64,000 nucleotides of DNA, from NCBI RefSeq assembly GCF_010686655.1, contig NZ_JAAGVY010000013.1, positions 31,727 through 95,726 of the forward strand, read 5' to 3'. Position numbers and translations under genes: made by a program. This document shows, in pieces, positions 26,181 to 33,671 of the stretch (positions within the stretch are counted from its first letter, which is position 1; the number at the start of each line of letters is the position of its first letter). The notes beneath the pieces were generated by a model that saw nothing but the letters and a program-made list of their open reading frames with translations, was not told the origin of the DNA and searched no databases. This stretch comes from Cryomorpha ignava (lineage in GTDB: Bacteria > Bacteroidota > Bacteroidia > Flavobacteriales_D > Cryomorphaceae).

Positions 26181-27065
26181 CTATTTCTCTTTCATTTTAA
26201 AGCGCAATAGGGTAGGCTTGTGATCTTGGCCTTCATTGGTAATCAATAAATCGCCGTTAGCTAAAAAAGTAATTCCTTCGGCTTTGTTAAATAGTTTTTG
26301 ATCAAGTAGCTCAACGTATTCCGGCTTACCGTTTTGGTCAAATACAAAGAGTAAATGATCTTTAGCAGATATGAGATAGAGCTTTCGCGAAAGTGGATGT
26401 ATAGCAATGGCCGACATGTTGAACTTAATTGAGCCTGCTTTCTTTTCGCCGTTTTTTTTGATTTTATATGGCATTTTAATACCACTTGCCTCGGCGAAAG
26501 CCTTCATTTCGGCTACATCAAATTCAAAAACAGGTTTGGTGCTTAGGGTGGCCGTTTTTAAGTCAAATCCATAAATGGCGCGCAGGTCTCTATTTTCTGG
26601 CGCAATATCAAGTTTGCTTTTACAGCCAATTAAAAGCCGGTTATTTGCAGCGTCGTAGCATAATCCTTCATTGTCTTTGGCGGGAACTTTCGTATCGTAG
26701 GTTTCTATTTTAAAATTCTCTGATTCATATTTTTCCAGTTTGGTTAACTGTCCATCGCTTCTTAAAATATAAAGGTCATCGCCAACTTCAGTTATAGCTT
26801 CATAGTCGCCTTCTTTTTCAAAATTAATCTGGCGAACGATTTTTTTGGTTTCCATATTGTAAAAAAACACAGTTCCCACTTCGTCCTGTACGCAGGCAAA
26901 GCTATTTTGATCAATCATGGTTAGCCCCGATATTTCGTGCAAAATTTCCGGCAGGACTATTTTTTCGTTTGGTTTCGAGAAATTATAGCTGCTTTCTTGT
27001 GCACATGACTGAATCACAATAAGTAATAGAAAAAATGATAGCGCTGTAATTCGGTTCATAATCAT
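26181..27065 (-). CDS. SdiA-regulated-like beta-propeller lipoprotein
   Basis: The 294-residue product has a lipoprotein signal (FFLLLIVIQSC, Cys21). Its propeller-like body matches the SdiA-regulated family: LPEILHEISGLTMIDQNSFA, split as LPEILHEISGL and TMIDQNSFACVQDE, then GDYEAITEVGDDLYILRSDG, KDNEGLCYDA and a final AEGITFLANGDLLITNEGQ. Proteins of this type are periplasmic or outer-membrane with no firmly known function; some relate to phytase-like folds. It is the first gene of an apparent operon with padR (41-bp gap) and pspC. Confidence 0.82.
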   Translation of the reverse strand: MIMNRITALSFFLLLIVIQSCAQESSYNFSKPNEKIVLPEILHEISGLTMIDQNSFACVQDEVGTVFFYNMETKKIVRQINFEKEGDYEAITEVGDDLYILRSDGQLTKLEKYESENFKIETYDTKVPAKDNEGLCYDAANNRLLIGCKSKLDIAPENRDLRAIYGFDLKTATLSTKPVFEFDVAEMKAFAEASGIKMPYKIKKNGEKKAGSIKFNMSAIAIHPLSRKLYLISAKDHLLFVFDQNGKPEYVELLDQKLFNKAEGITFLANGDLLITNEGQDHKPTLLRFKMKEK

Positions 27066-27098
27066 TAATGTAATTGCTGTTTAGATATTATTACGGGA

Positions 27099-27142
27099 CA
27101 AATATATAATTCCATATGGTACTATGCAAAACAAAGTACCAT
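27099..27142 (-). promoter_or_regulatory. Promoter and candidate PadR operator of the 27065-24149 operon
   Basis: On the minus strand a -33-like TTTTG (27131-27127) and a perfect -7 box TATATTTG (27106-27099) are separated by 20 bp. A palindrome with perfect 8-bp arms ATGGTACT and AGTACCAT (27116-27123, 27135-27142) encloses the -33 element. A dimeric repressor bound here would block RNA polymerase. Confidence 0.6.
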
Positions 27143-27261
27143 TATTTTACCCAGTACTTTATAAGCGGTATTTTCGAAAGTTTAAACGGCGAATAGAAGT
27201 GATATTGAAACCTTTTAAAAAGCCCTCGTGTATAAGAAATAGTATTTCAGAAAAATAAGGA

Positions 27262-27432
27262 ATGAAAAAAACGATCAGCTTAATCTCCGGTTTAGCCTTT
27301 ATTTTGGTTATCACTTCATGTTCAAATGCTCACAAAGGGTGTGCGGCTTACGCCAAGCACGAGACTATTGACAAAACCCCGGTTCAAGCCCAGGGTCAGC
27401 ATATCACTCCTGCGTACAAAGATTTGCAGTAG
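27262..27432 (+). CDS. Small lipoprotein, 56 aa, unknown
   Basis: The ATG at 27262 opens a 56-codon frame ending at TAG 27430-27432. AAGGA lies just upstream as a plausible ribosome binding site. The product MKKTISLISGLAFILVITSC has a textbook lipobox with Cys20, then a short polar tail (SNAHKGCAAYAKHE ... ITPAYKDLQ). No family is recognised. A strong hairpin terminator about 100 nt downstream supports a small independent transcript. Confidence 0.7.
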   Translation: MKKTISLISGLAFILVITSCSNAHKGCAAYAKHETIDKTPVQAQGQHITPAYKDLQ

Positions 27433-27532
27433 TATTTTTGAGAGAATGTTACTTTGAAGTTATTCAGTGAAATACTGATATCTCCTTGTGCAACAATATT
27501 TTATATTTTATTTCTTTACACAGATGTAAAGC

Positions 27533-27563
27533 AAAAAGCCCGAAACGAGCGTTTCGGGCTTTT
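27533..27563. terminator. Strong bidirectional terminator hairpin
   Basis: AAAAGCCCGAAACG and CGTTTCGGGCTTTT form a perfect stem with a 2-nt loop, flanked by A-run and T-run on the two sides. It ends the small lipoprotein transcript and would also stop minus-strand transcription. Confidence 0.9.
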
Positions 27564-28090
27564 AATTTCATAGCGACACCTTAAGAGCAACATTTCTTCA
27601 CGACAAAATGTGCAATTAAGGGCTTAATGGTTGTTAGGTGATTGTTGTGTTTACCAATTGTAAGGTCGTCAATATAGTTTAAGCTTAATCTCAAGTTTCT
27701 ATCTACGTTTAGATAGTTTGAGTAAGGGTTTTGGTTATCGAAAACCAGGTATGTGCGTGATGCTTATTGGTTTTGGTCGTATACCTGCTTTTTCGCTAAA
27801 ATGAATCCTAACATTTCATTTTTCATTAAACGTATAAAGAGCGTGTTGCTACCTTCTGGGTCAAAGATACGGCAAGATGCTTGTTTTGAGTGCGTTAAAA
27901 CACCTGAATATATACCGTTTTTTAACGGGAGGTAGGGGGGTGAAAACACCCTTTTTGATTTTTAGCCGTGTTTTTCTGCTCTCTATTTTGTTCTTTTGTG
28001 AAATTGATAGAATAGACTGGCGATACATCCATTCCTAACTTATTCGCCAAGCTTAACCAATTTTGCTCACTATTTAAACAACCACTTCTA
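27564..28090. other. 527-bp non-coding stretch upstream of the signalling locus
   Basis: The short frames here have no protein-like features. The notable element is GGGGGGTGAAAACACCC at 27935-27951, 139 nt before the ATG at 28091. A near-identical copy lies 143 nt before the ATG of 31036. The long leader suggests regulation at this region. Confidence 0.55.
27935..27951. promoter_or_regulatory. Shared 17-bp element, copy 1
   Basis: GGGGGGTGAAAACACCC differs at one position from the copy at 30876. Its core, GGGTG and CACCC around 4 nt, is an imperfect palindrome, as expected for a dimeric regulator site. Distance to the next gene start is about 140 bp in both cases. Confidence 0.55.
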
Positions 28091-28633
28091 ATGAATAGAC
28101 CATTTATTATTACCTTCATCAGCGGGGCAGTACTTATTTTGATTTTTGCCTTATACAAAACCGTTATGGCCGACGATAATTCTCTACGCTCTGATTTCCT
28201 GACACCACCCCCGCCTTCAGTCTTTGCCCAGCCTATTAGCGATACTGTAGCTTATAAACTTTTTAGCGATTATCATCAGTCTAATAATGAAAAAGACAGC
28301 AAAGGCGTGTTAAGAACTGGTGATAAAGCAATAGTTCAATTTTATGTAGATCAGGAACAGTTAATTGAGCCTCTAAAAGCAAAAGCCCTGGCTCTTGGAA
28401 AGGAATTCTTGGGATTGAGTGCTATTCCCGCCTATAATCTTGCGGACAGTTCGCATACGCTTATTTGGGTAGCAGTGGTAGATGCTGATTCAACCGCCGG
28501 CGTAAAGCGCGAATTAATGCTTCCAAAATCGGGCGAGCGGTGGAGTGATTATATTTACGATTATACGCTGGCATGTCCCGAAATGTGCGTTGAAAATTCC
28601 AATTGGCTCTGGAATACAAATTGGGTAGAATAA
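28091..28633 (+). CDS. Membrane-anchored YHQ/CPxMC-family protein A
   Basis: A 180-residue protein with an N-terminal membrane anchor (FIITFISGAVLILIFALY), a proline-rich linker and a soluble domain that should be periplasmic. It shares with the genes at 31036 and 31703 a common order of motifs: VAYKLFSDYHQ, an amphipathic QFYVDQEQLIEPLKAKA block, EFLGLSAIP, HTLIWVAV and a C-terminal CPEMCVEN. The CxxxC pair could form a disulfide or bind a ligand. No described family is recognised. It is followed 18 bp later by a 7-TM protein gene, with kinase and regulator genes beyond. Confidence 0.75.
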   Translation: MNRPFIITFISGAVLILIFALYKTVMADDNSLRSDFLTPPPPSVFAQPISDTVAYKLFSDYHQSNNEKDSKGVLRTGDKAIVQFYVDQEQLIEPLKAKALALGKEFLGLSAIPAYNLADSSHTLIWVAVVDADSTAGVKRELMLPKSGERWSDYIYDYTLACPEMCVENSNWLWNTNWVE

Positions 28634-28651
28634 GATTCTATAATTGGTATA

Positions 28652-29329
28652 ATGAAGTTTTTCCTTATCTTAAATTACATTCTTCTTTCTATTGCTGTAT
28701 TGGGAGGATTATTCGGGTTAAGTCAGCATAAATATATCCGAAAGTCATTTATCTGGCTGGCTGTATTTCTCCTTTTCTCAGGGCTTGCGCAATTTTTGGC
28801 AATCTATCTGGGCACTAAGTACGGAAACAATAAGATTTATTTAAGTCTTTTGACACCATTCTATTACATACTTATATATCTCATATTTTCTAATTTTTCC
28901 AAAAATAGGCTGACCATAAAAGCCAATAATCTTGTCTTTATTATTGGGTCACTGCCTATATTAATTTATACGGTTATTTCAATTAATAAGGTTGAAGTAG
29001 CCATTGAGGCAATATCAATAGCAAATGTGGTTTATTCTATTGCTGCCATGATCTACTTTTTAGATATTCTAAATACACCCTTAAAGTTTAGCCCATTCAA
29101 GCTTCCTAAATTTTATGCACTTACGGCCTTTCTTTTTTATCATTCTGCCATATTTTTCTTTTGGACTTCGCAAAAGTTTTTTCAGACAGAAATGAATAAG
29201 GTTTCACTTAATATGGTAAATGTCTTTATGGTTTTGATATACTACTGCGTTTTGTTCGGAGCTTTGATTGTTGAGCGTAAATACAATCCTGAACAAACGG
29301 ATTCTCATAAAATTATTAAGACCAAATAG
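28652..29329 (+). CDS. Seven-TM membrane protein, paralogue 1
   Basis: This 225-residue protein consists almost wholly of about seven hydrophobic segments (near residues 4-24, 33-53, 62-82, 92-110, 117-140, 155-175 and 187-207) with a short charged tail. It is a paralogue of the protein at 32240: KSFIWLAVFLLFSGLAQ matches KSFRWLGIFLLAASLSQ, and FLFYHSAIFFFWT matches FLFYYTSTFSYWT. No known family is recognised. Position between a CPxMC protein and a kinase without its own sensor suggests it may be the membrane receptor of that system (inference). Confidence 0.75.
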   Translation: MKFFLILNYILLSIAVLGGLFGLSQHKYIRKSFIWLAVFLLFSGLAQFLAIYLGTKYGNNKIYLSLLTPFYYILIYLIFSNFSKNRLTIKANNLVFIIGSLPILIYTVISINKVEVAIEAISIANVVYSIAAMIYFLDILNTPLKFSPFKLPKFYALTAFLFYHSAIFFFWTSQKFFQTEMNKVSLNMVNVFMVLIYYCVLFGALIVERKYNPEQTDSHKIIKTK

Positions 29330-29444
29330 GTCTCGTAAGCACATATTTATAAACAGAATTGCCAAAATTATTTTTACATGCTATCTTACATCCGTTTTAT
29401 GCTATCCTTATAATTAATGTATTGCCGCTAAGGCTGACTGAAAA

Positions 29445-30230
29445 ATGAATATCAACGAAGGCGACGTACTCTTTTTTACGCTCATGGGAACGATTTTATT
29501 TGTTCTGATGGTTGGCTTTTTCTTTGCTTTTGTTTTGATGTACCGACGGCGCCAGCTCGAATTTGAGAATGAGCGACTGGTTATGGAGCAAGAATTTTCG
29601 GAAGAGCTTTTGCGCACGCAGCTAGAGCTAAGTGAGCAGGTAATGCGCAATATATCAGAAGAAATTCACGACAATATTGGCCAAACCCTTACTGTGGCTA
29701 AGCTCAATCTCAATGCCATGAGCGACACTGACTACAAAGAACACGCGAAGAATGCAAAAGATTTAATTACCAGATCGCTGCAAGACTTGAGAAATTTAAG
29801 CAAGACACTAAACGGCGATTATATTCTTCGCGAGGGTTTGCAGAATGCTATAGCCCGCGAAGTAGATGTTATAAACGCTTCGGGAGAATTGAATTGTTCT
29901 TTTGATGGCGAGATTCCTGCCAATTGGCTTACGCCGAATTCTGAAATCATTCTATTCAGATGTGTACAGGAAGCTTTGAGCAACGCCCTAAAACATGCTC
30001 AGGCGGGTCGTATAAAAGTTGTTGCCGTTATGATGCAAGATCTTTTAACCTTAGAAATTCAAGATGACGGTGTGGGGTTTGAAGAAACCGAAGAAACCAC
30101 AAAAGGAGTTGGGATGGGCAGTATGACAAAGCGAATAGGAATGTTGGGTGGCGAGTTTGCGATAGAAAGTGGAAAAGGTAGCGGAACGAAAGTTCTCATC
30201 AAGCTTCCGAGATTTAAAGCAAACGTCTGA
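29445..30230 (+). CDS. NarX/DegS-type histidine kinase without a sensor domain
   Basis: The 261-residue protein has one N-terminal membrane segment (residues ~9-32), a coiled coil (~35-68), a HisKA_3 phosphoacceptor motif (NISEEIHDNIGQTLTVAKLN, His75) and a HATPase domain (CVQEALSNALKHAQAG, DDGVGFEE, GVGMGSMTKRIGMLGG). Kinases of this kind pair with NarL-type regulators; the one at 33012 is the obvious partner. It lacks any periplasmic sensor, so another protein, perhaps the 7-TM neighbour, must supply the signal. Its stop lies 3 bp from the convergent LuxR-type gene. Confidence 0.9.
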   Translation: MNINEGDVLFFTLMGTILFVLMVGFFFAFVLMYRRRQLEFENERLVMEQEFSEELLRTQLELSEQVMRNISEEIHDNIGQTLTVAKLNLNAMSDTDYKEHAKNAKDLITRSLQDLRNLSKTLNGDYILREGLQNAIAREVDVINASGELNCSFDGEIPANWLTPNSEIILFRCVQEALSNALKHAQAGRIKVVAVMMQDLLTLEIQDDGVGFEETEETTKGVGMGSMTKRIGMLGGEFAIESGKGSGTKVLIKLPRFKANV

Positions 30231-30233
30231 ATA

Positions 30234-30776
30234 CTAAGATACAAATCCACGCACCCAGTATAAAAACCGACTGCTTTCTTCGCGTGATACGAATTCTACT
30301 TTTTGCCTGATATTTCTTCTATGATTTTTTACCGTATTGGGCGAAATACAAAGTTGGCTTGCAATTTCTTCTGAAGTCTTCATTAAAGCAAGCTGCTTTA
30401 AAACTTCTTTCTCTCGCTGACTTAAGCGCATATATGACGCTATAAAATTTCTGTTGCATAGCACATTACGCGACTCGTAGATTGAATCAGTAGGTTCTAT
30501 CTCCAGTTTTGAGATACCTATATAGAAACTATATTTTTTCTGTGAGGCCGCGCGATTTGAAGTGAGCTCAATGACATCGAGATCTTCGTATCTTTCCATT
30601 TCTGCACGCGGTTCTGTATTTATAAAGTATTCTGGCTTGTTTGTACCCTTGCAAAAAATGTGTTTGATGCCCGAAGTAGAGGTGTGAAAATGTTTGTAAC
30701 CGAAATCGGTATTGGCATAAGAAACCGGAAAGACTTCTGAGATAATTTGGATGGATTCTTTTATTTCGTTATTCAT
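30234..30776 (-). CDS. LuxR-type transcriptional regulator
   Basis: From ATG 30776 the product has 180 residues: an unrecognised N-terminal sensor-like region (EVFPVSYANTDFGYKHFHTS, EYFINTEP) and a C-terminal LuxR helix-turn-helix (LSQREKEVLKQLALMKTSEE, then IASQLCISPNTVKNHRRNI). It has no receiver Asp motif, so it is not a classical response regulator. An upstream TTG start would add 23 residues but runs through unlikely sequence. The shared 17-bp element at 30876 lies about 100 bp upstream of this gene and also upstream of 31036. Confidence 0.85.
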   Translation of the reverse strand: MNNEIKESIQIISEVFPVSYANTDFGYKHFHTSTSGIKHIFCKGTNKPEYFINTEPRAEMERYEDLDVIELTSNRAASQKKYSFYIGISKLEIEPTDSIYESRNVLCNRNFIASYMRLSQREKEVLKQLALMKTSEEIASQLCISPNTVKNHRRNIRQKVEFVSREESSRFLYWVRGFVS

Positions 30777-30875
30777 GACGCGGTGGTTTTTGATTATGTT
30801 GGTAAAGGTATAGGGTCGTAATAGTTCTTGACACCTGAAAATCACTGAATATTATATCGTGTAATGGCCTAAACA

Positions 30876-30892
30876 GGGGGGTGAAATCACCC
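30876..30892. promoter_or_regulatory. Shared 17-bp element, copy 2
   Basis: GGGGGGTGAAATCACCC, with the palindromic core GGGTGA/TCACCC. It sits between the divergent LuxR-type gene (start 30776) and the 31036 gene, well placed to affect both. Copy 1 is at 27935. Confidence 0.6.
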
Positions 30893-30971
30893 AAATTTTA
30901 ATCTCATATAATTTTTAATCACTGATAGTCAGATATTTAAATTGATTTAGAGAAATGCAGGATTTTGAAAG

Positions 30972-31004
30972 TTGTAATTCTTAATCATATTTCTGATATA
31001 TTTG
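30972..31004 (+). promoter_or_regulatory. Promoter upstream of 31036
   Basis: TTG at 30972-30974 and the perfect -7 box TATATTTG at 30997-31004, separated by 22 bp, match the Bacteroidota promoter pattern. Transcription would begin near 31010, about 25 nt before the ATG. Confidence 0.6.
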
Positions 31005-31035
31005 GGTATTGATTTCATAACCAAAACCTTATACT

Positions 31036-31665
31036 ATGAAAAAGTCTTTGCTTTTATTTATTGGCCTTCTTGTTGGTGGTGGTGCAACTTATTTTTATTT
31101 TCAGAATAGACTTTCCAATTCAGAAAGCTTATTGGTTAAATGTGAAAATGAAAATAGAATACTTAGAGCTGTTTCGGAGGAGTTACAAGACGATTTCAAA
31201 ATTAGTTTAAAGAATTTGGCTCCTCCAGATTCTTTTGTAATCACTCCTCAACCCCTGCCTGCTGCAATTGCTCATAAGTATCACCAAAATTACATAAACG
31301 GAACTCCGGTTTTAAAAACGAGGGTGCATGATGCTAATGGGAATATTGGAGATCAGAATATTCGGATGTTCACAATTGAAGCAAAGTCAATCAGAAATAT
31401 TCAAGATGCAGCAGGACAAGACTTTGCCGGAATCGCTTTAATTCCCGGATTGATAACCGAAGATATTAAAGGTGTTCAGAAGGGGCATACACTTATTATG
31501 GTTGGTTATAAATTGGATGACAAAGGTGGTAAGTATCTCATCCTACCCAATGATGATCAGGATACTACTTTTATAGAAGACCATCTCGACGTATGTCCTG
31601 ACATATGTGTTACAAATGAAAAAAGATTAACCAGCGCTAACAAACCCTGGTCCAATATAAAATAA
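31036..31665 (+). CDS. Membrane-anchored YHQ/CPxMC-family protein B
   Basis: A 209-residue protein with an N-terminal anchor (LLLFIGLLVGGGATYFYF), a coiled-coil-like spacer (SNSESLLVKCENENRILRAV) and the family domain: AIAHKYHQNYI, an internal IRMFTIEAKSIRNIQDAAGQ block, DFAGIALIPGL, HTLIMVGYKL and DHLDVCPDICVTN near the C-terminus. It is paralogous to 28091 and 31703. It opens the second module, 38 bp before paralogue C. Function is unknown. The periplasmic location is inferred from the single N-terminal membrane segment. Confidence 0.78.
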   Translation: MKKSLLLFIGLLVGGGATYFYFQNRLSNSESLLVKCENENRILRAVSEELQDDFKISLKNLAPPDSFVITPQPLPAAIAHKYHQNYINGTPVLKTRVHDANGNIGDQNIRMFTIEAKSIRNIQDAAGQDFAGIALIPGLITEDIKGVQKGHTLIMVGYKLDDKGGKYLILPNDDQDTTFIEDHLDVCPDICVTNEKRLTSANKPWSNIK

Positions 31666-31702
31666 AAAAGTATACCTAAATTTCCTAACCAACCAAAAAA
31701 CC

Positions 31703-32224
31703 ATGAAAACTTCATTATTTCATAAGTCCGCTTTTTTTGTAATCGGCCTTTTTGTAGGTATTGTATTAACCAAATTGGTATTTTGCAACCCTGTTTTCTT
31801 TTCAGGTGGTACAACAAATGCAACGGATAGACATGTTGAGCAAATCGAGCTGGAAGAGGCAGTTCGTATGATTAAGACATACCACCAAATGGCGTTTTTT
31901 AAAAAGCTAAAAGTTAGAACGCGCGATAATGGTACTCAAAACATTCAAACCTTTCTCATTCAAGATACCATTTTTGATAACCTTAAAGAATTAGCCGAAT
32001 CTCGGCGAGAGGAGTTCAAAGGAATTGCATTAAATCTCGGCGTAAACGACAATGGAAGTACTTTGGTTGTGAGTGCGCTCGTGCAAGGAAGTACTGACAC
32101 AAAATACAAGCATCTTATTCCGGACTCCGAAGTCCCGCCGGCTCAACGAAATTTGTTCTTTTATGACCATCTTGACGTATGCCCAAGCATGTGTGTTGAA
32201 AACCAAACGGAAATTTTTCACTAA
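31703..32224 (+). CDS. Membrane-anchored YHQ/CPxMC-family protein C
   Basis: A 173-residue paralogue with an anchor (FFVIGLFVGIVLTKLVF), the motif AVRMIKTYHQM, QTFLIQDTIFDNLKELAESR, EFKGIALNLGV, TLVVSALVQG and the closing DHLDVCPSMCVEN. It is closer to B than to A at the C-terminus (both have DHLDVCP). It lies 15 bp before the second 7-TM gene, repeating the protein/7-TM order of the first module. Confidence 0.78.
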   Translation: MKTSLFHKSAFFVIGLFVGIVLTKLVFCNPVFFSGGTTNATDRHVEQIELEEAVRMIKTYHQMAFFKKLKVRTRDNGTQNIQTFLIQDTIFDNLKELAESRREEFKGIALNLGVNDNGSTLVVSALVQGSTDTKYKHLIPDSEVPPAQRNLFFYDHLDVCPSMCVENQTEIFH

Positions 32225-32239
32225 TTAATTGAATATGAA

Positions 32240-32935
32240 ATGAACGAAATATTAATGGTGCGCATCTTTATTTACACCATAAGTCTTGGAGCGAGCATAA
32301 TCTGTCTGGTTAATTTTCGAAAATTGAATAAATCTTTTAGATGGCTTGGAATTTTTTTACTAGCAGCGAGTTTGTCACAGATAACTGCTTATGCCTTAAT
32401 GGTTACCAGAGGATCAAATGTTGATTTTTATAACGTCGTCATTCTGGTAAATATAATTTTGATCTTCAATATTTTTGTGAATATAAATGGGAACAGGCGT
32501 ACAAAAATATGGCTAACAGGAATTTTTGCCTTTGGATTTCTTTCAACTTTGAGTTTCGTGTGGAGCGGAATAGCAAATCAAACTTTTTCGGTGCAGGGAT
32601 TGGCATTAATGTCCATAACCGTTGCATTGGGCGCCTTAATCATACTTTTTGGAATGATGCGAAATCCCTTAAATTCTTCTCCACTAAAAATGGGTTGGTT
32701 ATGGTTGCTAATGGGTTTTTTATTTTATTACACAAGTACGTTTTCGTATTGGACAGCCACTGAATTCACAAGCCAGGTTAACGCAAAAAAATCTTTGCAG
32801 AACGTGAATATTGTACTTATCATAATCTTCTACCTAATTCTCTTAACCGCCATAATAATCCAGCTCAAATTTGGCGATGCAAACAATAATCCAAAACCGA
32901 GAAGAAGCATAAAATCTTCCAGCTTTCTTCAATAA
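32240..32935 (+). CDS. Seven-TM membrane protein, paralogue 2
   Basis: A 231-residue protein with about seven hydrophobic segments and a basic tail (NPKPRRSIKSSSFLQ). It aligns along its length with 28652, for example in NPLNSSPLKMGWLWLLMGFLF versus the other's TPLKFSPFKLPKFYALTAFLF (blocks cited at 20 residues or fewer: NPLNSSPLKM, TPLKFSPFKL). No family is recognised. It is followed 76 bp later by the NarL-type regulator. Confidence 0.75.
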   Translation: MNEILMVRIFIYTISLGASIICLVNFRKLNKSFRWLGIFLLAASLSQITAYALMVTRGSNVDFYNVVILVNIILIFNIFVNINGNRRTKIWLTGIFAFGFLSTLSFVWSGIANQTFSVQGLALMSITVALGALIILFGMMRNPLNSSPLKMGWLWLLMGFLFYYTSTFSYWTATEFTSQVNAKKSLQNVNIVLIIIFYLILLTAIIIQLKFGDANNNPKPRRSIKSSSFLQ

Positions 32936-33011
32936 TTAAATGATCTTGCCAATGAATCTTTAATATCTGAAAAGATTCTGTATTTTTCCAACCCCTTAAA
33001 TAACCAAAACA

Positions 33012-33659
33012 GTGAATAATAAAGATATAAAGATTGCAATCGCTGACGACCATAAGCTGGTGCGCAATGGAATTGCTAACTTATTGCTGTCGCGTGATTT
33101 TGACGTGATTTACCAATGCGAAAACGGTAAAGAAATGTACGAATACGCATTGAAAAATGATGTGGACGTGGTAATAATGGACATGAATATGCCCGTAATG
33201 AATGGCTGGGAAGCGACGGCAGCCTTGCAAAAAGACAAACCTTCTGTAAAAGTAATTGGTCTAAGCATGCTCGATGACGACCTTTCGGTGGTTAAAATAA
33301 TAAGAGCAGGCGCCCGCGGATATCTCCTCAAAGATGCTGAACCTGCCGAACTCGTTCGTGCCATTCACGATGTGTATAAAAATGGTTTTTACCACTCCGA
33401 TTTTGTTTCGGGGTACCTCTACAAGTCTTTTTCGGGGCAAGATGGTGAAGGTCATGTGCTGGAATTGCTGTCAGACCGTGAAATGGAATTCTTGAAATTG
33501 TGCTGTACCGAATATACGTACAAAGAAATTGCCAATAAGATGAGTGTCAGCCCCAGAACGGTTGATGGATACAGAGATGCACTATTTACAAAGCTCGAAT
33601 CGCGCTCGCGCGTTGGTCTGGTTATGTCGGCTATAAAGCATCATATCGTAGAGCTATAA
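33012..33659 (+). CDS. NarL/FixJ-type response regulator
   Basis: A 215-residue regulator starting with GTG at 33012. The receiver domain has the acidic pair in AIADDHKLVRNG, the phosphoacceptor Asp57 (VVIMDMNMPVMNG) and the conserved Lys in GYLLKDAEPAELV. The C-terminal LuxR helix-turn-helix reads LSDREMEFLKLCCTEYTYKE, then IANKMSVSPRTVDGYRDALF. It is the probable partner of the NarX-type kinase at 29445, and its DNA site could be the shared 17-bp element. It is convergent with the AstE-like gene, 12 bp apart. Confidence 0.93.
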   Translation: MNNKDIKIAIADDHKLVRNGIANLLLSRDFDVIYQCENGKEMYEYALKNDVDVVIMDMNMPVMNGWEATAALQKDKPSVKVIGLSMLDDDLSVVKIIRAGARGYLLKDAEPAELVRAIHDVYKNGFYHSDFVSGYLYKSFSGQDGEGHVLELLSDREMEFLKLCCTEYTYKEIANKMSVSPRTVDGYRDALFTKLESRSRVGLVMSAIKHHIVEL

Positions 33660-33671
33660 ACCCTCTGATCT

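Noticed and set aside
27116..27142. Palindrome as an insertion-sequence end
   Set aside because: No transposase or second copy nearby, and its exact placement over the -33 box is better explained as an operator.
27753..28158. Frames of 60-78 aa in the region before 28091
   Set aside because: They overlap each other on both strands, lack signals or families, and run into the gene at 28091.
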